From Tsukamurella sp. PLM1 (GTDB lineage Bacteria > Actinomycetota > Actinomycetes > Mycobacteriales > Mycobacteriaceae): 64,000 bases of DNA. The position numbers and the translations under genes are program-made. A model generated the notes under the pieces. That model did no database searches. It saw only the letters and a list, made by a program, of their open reading frames with translations, and had not been told where the DNA came from. The stretch spans positions 1,984,001 through 2,048,000 of the forward strand of contig NZ_AP025688.1 in assembly GCF_023168325.1 (NCBI RefSeq), in the 5' to 3' direction. Shown here piece by piece: positions 59,170 through 64,000 of this stretch; the stretch's first letter is position 1, and each line of letters opens with the position of its first letter.

Positions 59170-59187
59170 GTTCCCGCAATACGGAAC
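59170..59187. promoter_or_regulatory. Possible autoregulatory operator of the IclR gene
   Basis: GTTCC-CGCAATAC-GGAAC, a perfect five-base inverted repeat 30 bases before the IclR ATG. The half-sites match the island's other palindromes, but the spacing differs. Confidence 0.5.
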
Positions 59188-59217
59188 ACAGTGTGGAATC
59201 GATGTGCGTAATCTCGT

Positions 59218-60018
59218 ATGGAACGAACAATCGATCCGGCGATAGGGGCGACGATGGCGGGGAAATCGACCACTGGTGTGCAGTCGGTGGAGCGCGCGTT
59301 CGAACTGCTCGAACTCATGGGGCGCGCCGGCGGTGAGTGTTCGCTGAGCGAACTGTCGGCGGGTACGCCCCTGCCGCCGCCGACGATTCATCGGCTGCTG
59401 CGCACCCTCGTCGGCATCGGCTACGTCCGGCAGTTGCCGAACCGCCGCTACGCCCTCGGCCCCAGGCTCATCCGGCTCGGCGAGGTCGCGAACCGTCAGC
59501 TCGGCGCCGTCGCCGTCCCCGTCCTGCAGGCCCTGGTCGACGAGCTCGAGGAGACCGCGAGCCTCGCGGTGCTCGACGGCGACATGGTGATCTACACCGG
59601 CCAGGTGCCGTCGCAACACAGCATGCGGACGAACAACGAGGCCGGCCGCCGGGTCAACCTGCACAACAGCGGGGTCGGCAAGGCGGTCCTCGCGGAACTC
59701 GACGACGCCCGCATCGTCAAGCTCGTCGGCCAGGCCGGCATCCCCGCGCCCACGCCGCACAGCGTCAGCACCCTCTCGGGGGTGTTCGCGGAGGTGGAGA
59801 AGGTGCGCGCCCGCGGCTACTCGATCGACGACGAGGAGCAGGAAGTGGGCGTGCGGGGCTACGCGATGGCCGTCCCCGGCGCCCCGACGCCGATGGCCGT
59901 CGGGATCTCCGGCCCGGTCTCGCGGCTCGGCGACGACTTCGTCGAGCGCGCGATCCCCGCGCTGGAGCGCGCCACCGGAATCATCTCCGACGCCCTGATC
60001 GGCGCGCGCGAGCTGTAG
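59218..60018 (+). CDS. IclR-family transcriptional regulator, probable regulator of the purine/ureide island
   Basis: 266 residues. N-terminal winged helix: TGVQSVERAFELLELMGRAG, ECSLSELSAGTPLPPPTIHR and LLRTLVGIGYVRQL. The C-terminal effector domain has VPSQHSMRTNNEAGRRVNLH, NSGVGKAVLAEL and GYSIDDEEQEVGVRGYAMAV, typical of IclR. AllR, the allantoin-pathway repressor of enterobacteria, belongs to this family. It diverges from azgA and is the only regulator gene in the island. Effector unknown; glyoxylate or allantoin derivatives are candidates by analogy. Confidence 0.92.
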   Translation: MERTIDPAIGATMAGKSTTGVQSVERAFELLELMGRAGGECSLSELSAGTPLPPPTIHRLLRTLVGIGYVRQLPNRRYALGPRLIRLGEVANRQLGAVAVPVLQALVDELEETASLAVLDGDMVIYTGQVPSQHSMRTNNEAGRRVNLHNSGVGKAVLAELDDARIVKLVGQAGIPAPTPHSVSTLSGVFAEVEKVRARGYSIDDEEQEVGVRGYAMAVPGAPTPMAVGISGPVSRLGDDFVERAIPALERATGIISDALIGAREL

Positions 60019-60028
60019 CGCCGGGACA

Positions 60029-61113
60029 TCACGCCGAGGTGAGGTGGTCGAGAAGCAGTGCCGCCCACCACACCTCGTCATGGCCCCCGGCGTAGACGGT
60101 GTGTGAGACGTCGTGGCCCGCGGTGCGCGCCGTGTCGGCGAGCGCCGCCACCCCCGGTGTGAGCTCCTCCTCGAACCGCCCCGACGCCAGGCGGATCCCG
60201 AACGCGCCGGAGGGGCAGCCGGCCACGAGGGCGTGGATCCAGTCCTCGCGGGCGGTCACGTCGGAGGGCCGCGCGGTGCGGCCGGGGCGCCACCACACCG
60301 ACGGCGAGTACGCGAGAACCTGGTCGACGACGTCTGGATGCGCGGCCGCGAACGCGAGTGCTGCCACGCCGCCCAGGCTCTGGCCCGCCACGATCGTCCT
60401 CCCCGTGTCGCCGCGCCCGCGTCGAGCCCGCACGAGCGCGTCCCGGATCGCCGCGAACAGGGCGTCATGGTCTCCCAGGAGTCGCAGCCGCGCACCGGGT
60501 TCGGCGGGGAGTCGATTCCGAGCACCGCGCACCGTCGGCCCGCGGCGGCGAGGACGTCGGGTAGGCGCAACCGGTCGAACCACGAATCGGCGTCGAAGAC
60601 GACCAGCAGGTCCGCAGGACCCTCTCCACGAGGCGCGGCGAGACGGCAGCGCACCGGCCTGTCGCCGGTCAGGTCCACGTGCTCCGACGGTGCGCGGTCG
60701 CGCGCGGTCCAGGCGTCGACGCCCGGCGCGCCGGGGCCGACGAGGACGGAGCCGAACGGTGATCCTGCGGCGGCCGCGGGGTTCGTCCCGTCGATCAACG
60801 CGCGCCGCAACAGTTCCCGCGGCGGCGGCAGCGGACCGTCGTGCAGGGCCGGGTGGCCGTGGGGGAGCGGCAGGATCCGGTAGGTGGCCATGACGTCCCG
60901 CGGGACGTCGAGGGAGAGTGACCACGACCCGTCGGGCCGGCGGTGCATCATGCCCCGGGCGGCGTGCCGCTTGTCGGTCAGTCGATTGGCCCACAGGTAG
61001 ACGCCGCCGAGATCGGCGCCCGCCGGCGGAGTCCAGGAGAACCGGGCGCGCACCGGGTCCGGATCCGTGGGATGCGCCGCAGGTGGCGGTGAGCCTCCGT
61101 GGTGGTTCGTCAC
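60029..61113 (-). CDS. Enterochelin-esterase-like alpha/beta hydrolase (one frameshift)
   Basis: An N-terminal beta-sandwich ([40 protein letters not shown]) followed by an alpha/beta-hydrolase domain with [15 protein letters not shown], the nucleophile in [20 protein letters not shown] and a C-terminal His in [14 protein letters not shown]. The frame breaks near 60490; restoring one base joins [10 protein letters not shown] to [16 protein letters not shown]. About 361 residues. I place the start at GTG 61113, 31 bases from hisH. Substrate unknown; no siderophore genes nearby. Confidence 0.82.
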
Positions 61114-61131
61114 CGCACCAGCATGGCCGAT

Positions 61132-61144
61132 TAGGCTGGACGGC
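61132..61144 (+). promoter_or_regulatory. hisH leaderless promoter
   Basis: TAGGCT at 61132-61137 lies seven bases before the hisH ATG. It would give the distal his genes their own leaderless transcript, now that they are far from hisD. Confidence 0.55.
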
Positions 61145-61774
61145 ATGAAGACGGTGGCGATCCTCGATTACGGTTCCGGCAACATCCGGTCCGCGCATCG
61201 TGCGATGGAACGGGCCGGGGCGGAGGTCACCGTCACCGCGGACCCGAAGATCGCGCTCGCGGCGGACGGGCTGCTGGTACCCGGCGTCGGCGCCTACGAG
61301 GCGTGCATGGCCGGACTGAAGGCGGTCCAGGGGGATCGGATCATCGGCGAGCGGCTCGCGGGCGGCCGCCCGGTCCTCGGCATCTGCGTGGGCATGCAGA
61401 TCCTGTTCGAGCGCGGCATCGAGTTCGGTGTCGAGACAGACGGCTGCGGGGAGTGGCCCGGCACCGTCGAACGGCTGCAGGCGCAGGTGGTTCCGCACAT
61501 GGGATGGAACACCGTCGAGGTCCCCGAGGGGTCGGCGCTGTTCGCCGGCACCGACTCCGACACCCGCTTCTACTTCGTGCACTCCTACGCCGTGCAGCGC
61601 TGGGAGCTCGACATCGCCGATCACATCCGCGCCCCGAAAGTCACGTGGGCCGATCACGGAGGTCGGTTCGTGGCCGCGGTCGAGAACGGCCCCCTGTGGG
61701 CGACCCAGTTCCACCCCGAGAAGAGCGGCGACGCGGGCGCGGTCCTCCTGAAGAACTGGGTGGGCCGCCTGTGA
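61145..61774 (+). CDS. hisH: Imidazole glycerol phosphate synthase, glutamine amidotransferase subunit
   Basis: Supplies ammonia to HisF. Triad: nucleophile cysteine in [15 protein letters not shown], and the His and Glu in [14 protein letters not shown]. The N-terminus [20 protein letters not shown] is typical. 209 residues, intact. ATG 61145. It is followed by a small membrane protein (GTGA overlap), hisA, impA and hisF. Confidence 0.97.
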   Translation: MKTVAILDYGSGNIRSAHRAMERAGAEVTVTADPKIALAADGLLVPGVGAYEACMAGLKAVQGDRIIGERLAGGRPVLGICVGMQILFERGIEFGVETDGCGEWPGTVERLQAQVVPHMGWNTVEVPEGSALFAGTDSDTRFYFVHSYAVQRWELDIADHIRAPKVTWADHGGRFVAAVENGPLWATQFHPEKSGDAGAVLLKNWVGRL

Positions 61775-62016
61775 CCGGCCGGCGCGGGCTGTCGCTCGGG
61801 AGGCTGGCGCTGTTCTCGCTCGGGGCGGCCGTCGCGGTGCTCGCGGTCACGGTACTGCTGCTCAACGTCCTGCGCCCCGGACCCGCCGTCGGGCTGCTGA
61901 TCGTGGCGATCGGGCTGATCGGGGCGGTCGCGGCCATGGGGTTCGTCTCCACCCGGATCGTGGGGCGCGCCGCGCGCGAGCAGGAGCGGGGAAACCCGGA
62001 TGACGCCGGGCACTAA
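61771..62016 (+). CDS. Small two-helix membrane protein
   Basis: 81 residues with two hydrophobic helices, [20 protein letters not shown] and [20 protein letters not shown], flanked by basic termini. It overlaps the hisH stop and lies nine bases before hisA, so it is translated within the his message. No histidine role is known to me. Confidence 0.75.
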   Translation: MTGRRGLSLGRLALFSLGAAVAVLAVTVLLLNVLRPGPAVGLLIVAIGLIGAVAAMGFVSTRIVGRAAREQERGNPDDAGH

Positions 62017-62025
62017 GCTGGTCCC

Positions 62026-62760
62026 GTGAGTCTGGTACTTCTTCCCGCAGTCGACGTCGCCGATGGCCGGGCCGTGCGCCTGGTCCAGGGGGAGGCGGGC
62101 AGCGAAACGTCCTACGGGTCGCCGCGCGATGCCGCCCTCGCCTGGCAGAACGACGGCGCCGAGTGGGTCCACCTCGTCGACCTCGACGCGGCGTTCGGCA
62201 AGGGCAGCAACCGCGAGCTCCTGGCAGAGGTCATCGGCGAGTTGGACGTCAAGGTCGAGCTGTCGGGCGGCATCCGCGACGACGCGTCGCTCGAGGCCGC
62301 TCTCGCGACGGGATGCGCGCGCGTGAACCTCGGCACGGCGGCGATCGAGGATCCGCAGTGGTGCGCGAGTGCGCTCGCGCGGTACGGCGACAGGATCGCC
62401 GTCGGCCTCGACGTGAAGCGGATCGACGGGCAGTGGCGCCTGCGGGGCCGCGGCTGGGTCACCGACGGCGGTGACCTGTGGGAGGTGCTCGAGCGGCTGA
62501 ACGACGACGGCTGCAGCCGGTATGTGGTGACCGACGTCTCCAAGGACGGCACGCTGACGGGCCCCAACCTGGAGCTGCTCTCGGCGGTCGCCGCCGCGAC
62601 CGACGCCCCCGTCGTCGCCTCGGGCGGGATCTCCGCGCTCGCGGACCTGACGGCGATCGCATCGCTCGTGAACGAGGGAGTGGAGGGCGCGATCATCGGA
62701 AAGGCGTTGTACGCCAACAGGTTCACCCTTCCCGAGGCGTTGGCGGCGGTGTCGGGCTGA
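62026..62760 (+). CDS. hisA: Bifunctional phosphoribosyl isomerase (HisA/PriA)
   Basis: A beta/alpha-barrel isomerase of histidine synthesis; in actinobacteria it usually also serves as TrpF (PriA). Catalytic aspartates are in [20 protein letters not shown] and [19 protein letters not shown]. Other marks: [38 protein letters not shown] and [19 protein letters not shown]. 244 residues, intact. GTG 62026, six bases after TAAGCT. Confidence 0.95.
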   Translation: MSLVLLPAVDVADGRAVRLVQGEAGSETSYGSPRDAALAWQNDGAEWVHLVDLDAAFGKGSNRELLAEVIGELDVKVELSGGIRDDASLEAALATGCARVNLGTAAIEDPQWCASALARYGDRIAVGLDVKRIDGQWRLRGRGWVTDGGDLWEVLERLNDDGCSRYVVTDVSKDGTLTGPNLELLSAVAAATDAPVVASGGISALADLTAIASLVNEGVEGAIIGKALYANRFTLPEALAAVSG

Positions 62761-63623
62761 TGGCTTCGCTCCCGGCCGGCTTCACCGCCGACCCCGACCG
62801 GCTCCTCGCCCTTGCCGGCGAAGCACTCGACGCCGCAGCGCCCCGTTTCGTCGAGGGCGTCGGTGCACCCGCGTCCGTCGCCAAGGGGCCGGCCGACTTC
62901 GCCACCGACCTGGACCTCGAACTGGAGCGGCGGATCACCGCCGCCGTCGCGGAGGCCACCGGCGTCCCCGTGCACGGCGAGGAGTACGGCGGGCCCGCCG
63001 TCGACGAGGGCACCGTCTGGGTCCTGGACCCCATCGACGGCACCTTCAACTACTCCGCCGGATACCCGGCCACCGGCACCCTCCTCGGCCTCCTGCACGA
63101 CGGCAGGCCCGTCGCCGGCCTCGCGTGGTTCCCGCTCGTCGGAGACGCGTTCGCGGGCCACGTGGCGGGCCCCGTCCGCAACCGCGGCGAGGCGTTGCCG
63201 CCGCTCGGCGACGCCGGGCTCGACGACGCCATGATCGCCGTCGGCAGCTTCAGCCGCGGCAGCAACGGGCACTTCCCCGGCGACTACCGCTACGCGATCC
63301 TCGGCGAGGTCTCGCGGCGCGTGGCGCGGGTGCGGCAGTTCGGGTCGACCGGCGTCGACCTGGCGTACACCGCGTCCGGCGCGCTGGGCGGCGCCGTCGT
63401 GTTCGGTCACCACGCCTGGGACAACGCCGCGGGCGCGGCGCTGGTCATCGCCGCGGGCGGGCAGGTCACCGACCTCGCCGGCGAGGACTGGCACGTCGGC
63501 TCCGATTCGGTGCTCGCGGGCGCCCCCGGCGTCTACGACGAACTGCTCGCTATCGTTCGGTCCGTGGGCGCGCCGTCGGACTACCGTGGCGACCCGGGCC
63601 ACTCCGGAACCCTGAGCTACTAG
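62760..63623 (+). CDS. impA: Inositol-monophosphatase-family phosphatase (ImpA)
   Basis: A magnesium-dependent phosphatase. Metal-binding motifs are [30 protein letters not shown] and [20 protein letters not shown]. 287 residues. ATG overlaps the hisA stop. The hisA-impA-hisF order is that of M. tuberculosis (Rv1603-Rv1605); a histidinol-phosphatase role has been considered for such genes, but the substrate cannot be decided here. Confidence 0.9.
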   Translation: MASLPAGFTADPDRLLALAGEALDAAAPRFVEGVGAPASVAKGPADFATDLDLELERRITAAVAEATGVPVHGEEYGGPAVDEGTVWVLDPIDGTFNYSAGYPATGTLLGLLHDGRPVAGLAWFPLVGDAFAGHVAGPVRNRGEALPPLGDAGLDDAMIAVGSFSRGSNGHFPGDYRYAILGEVSRRVARVRQFGSTGVDLAYTASGALGGAVVFGHHAWDNAAGAALVIAAGGQVTDLAGEDWHVGSDSVLAGAPGVYDELLAIVRSVGAPSDYRGDPGHSGTLSY

Positions 63624-63648
63624 ACCCCTTCGAAGGAGGACGCAGCCG

Positions 63649-64000
63649 ATGACGGTGGCCGTGCGTGTGATCCCGTGCCTGGACGTCGACGACGGGCGCG
63701 TCGTCAAGGGCGTCAACTTCCAGAACCTGCGCGACGCGGGCGATCCCGTCGAGCTCGCGGCGGCGTACGACGCCCAGGGCGCCGACGAACTGACGTTCCT
63801 GGACGTCACCGCGTCGAGCTCCGGACGAGGCACCATGTTGGAGGTGGTGCGCCGCACCGCCGAGCAGGTGTTCATCCCGCTCACCGTCGGCGGCGGAGTG
63901 CGCTCGGTCGAGGACGTCGACACCCTGCTGCGCGCCGGTGCCGACAAGGTGTCCGTGAACACCGCCGCGATCAGTCGCCCGGAACTGCTCCGCGAGCTGT
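63649..64000 (+). CDS. hisF: Imidazole glycerol phosphate synthase, cyclase subunit (partial)
   Basis: The first 117 codons, running off the window edge. ATG 63649 follows GAAGGAGG. The barrel start [20 protein letters not shown], with the catalytic aspartate in PCLDVDDG, together with [18 protein letters not shown] and [19 protein letters not shown], identifies HisF. It works with HisH to form imidazole glycerol phosphate and AICAR. Confidence 0.97.
   Translation, partial: MTVAVRVIPCLDVDDGRVVKGVNFQNLRDAGDPVELAAAYDAQGADELTFLDVTASSSGRGTMLEVVRRTAEQVFIPLTVGGGVRSVEDVDTLLRAGADKVSVNTAAISRPELLREL

Larger units (their letters stand above)
58889..59217. other. Divergent control region of azgA and the IclR gene
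   Basis: No coding sequence recognised. Contents in order: the azgA leader; the palindrome at 59029-59046; a minus-strand promoter TTGACA-N17-TTCACT with TTGACA at 59078-59083 and TTCACT at 59055-59060; and a second palindrome at 59170-59187 close to the IclR gene start. Confidence 0.6.

Overview
The window is about 70 % GC and actinobacterial. Its backbone reads ilvA, a toxin-antitoxin slot, treZ/treY, bioA-bioF-bioD, bioB-bsaP-DUF2567, nrtR/nadABC, hisD-C-B ... hisH-A-impA-hisF. From memory this is the order of Mycobacterium tuberculosis Rv1559 to Rv1605, so the source is a member of the Mycobacteriales. The accessory genes would fit a Tsukamurella- or Gordonia-like organism, but the genus is inference. 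I found no rRNA, tRNA, CRISPR array, insertion sequence or prophage.

Layout. 0.1-9 kb: three luciferase-like (LLM) flavin monooxygenases and an acyl-CoA ligase converge on a polar-amino-acid-type ABC transporter and a fourth LLM gene, possibly an organosulfur-use cluster. 9-11 kb: a NarL-type two-component system. 11-17 kb: ilvA, a YoeB toxin with a shortened antitoxin, a tiny self-contained gene, and further LLM proteins. 17-22 kb: treZ and treY. 22-28 kb: biotin synthesis with BioQ-type operators. 28-31.6 kb: an FMN reductase/LLM pair and an acyl-ACP desaturase. 32-36 kb: NrtR and de novo NAD synthesis. 36-39.6 kb: alcohol dehydrogenase, small proteins, AraC regulator and acyltransferase. 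39.7-42.8 kb and 61.1-64 kb: the two halves of the histidine operon.

The most interesting region is 42.83-61.14 kb, where about 18 kb of mostly purine and ureide catabolism separates hisB from hisH. It encodes allantoinase, an NCS1 permease, a hydantoin-racemase-like protein, a DctA-like carrier, an MTA-phosphorylase-like enzyme, (S)-ureidoglycine aminohydrolase, an HpcH/HpaI-like aldolase (DUF6986-like), guanine deaminase, xanthine dehydrogenase XdhA/B/C, an AzgA purine permease and an IclR regulator. GGAA/TTCC palindromes recur in its control regions. At four promoters they sit at or just after the predicted transcription start, which suggests one repressor, probably the IclR protein, controls the island. 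Uricase, its follow-on enzymes and allantoate amidohydrolase are not in the window.

Many otherwise intact conserved genes (nadA, nadB, hisD, hisC, hisB, bioD, treY, treZ and others) carry single-base frameshifts, mostly one base lost from a G or C run. I read these as sequence errors, not true pseudogenes. Coordinates of affected genes are for the whole reconstructed gene.
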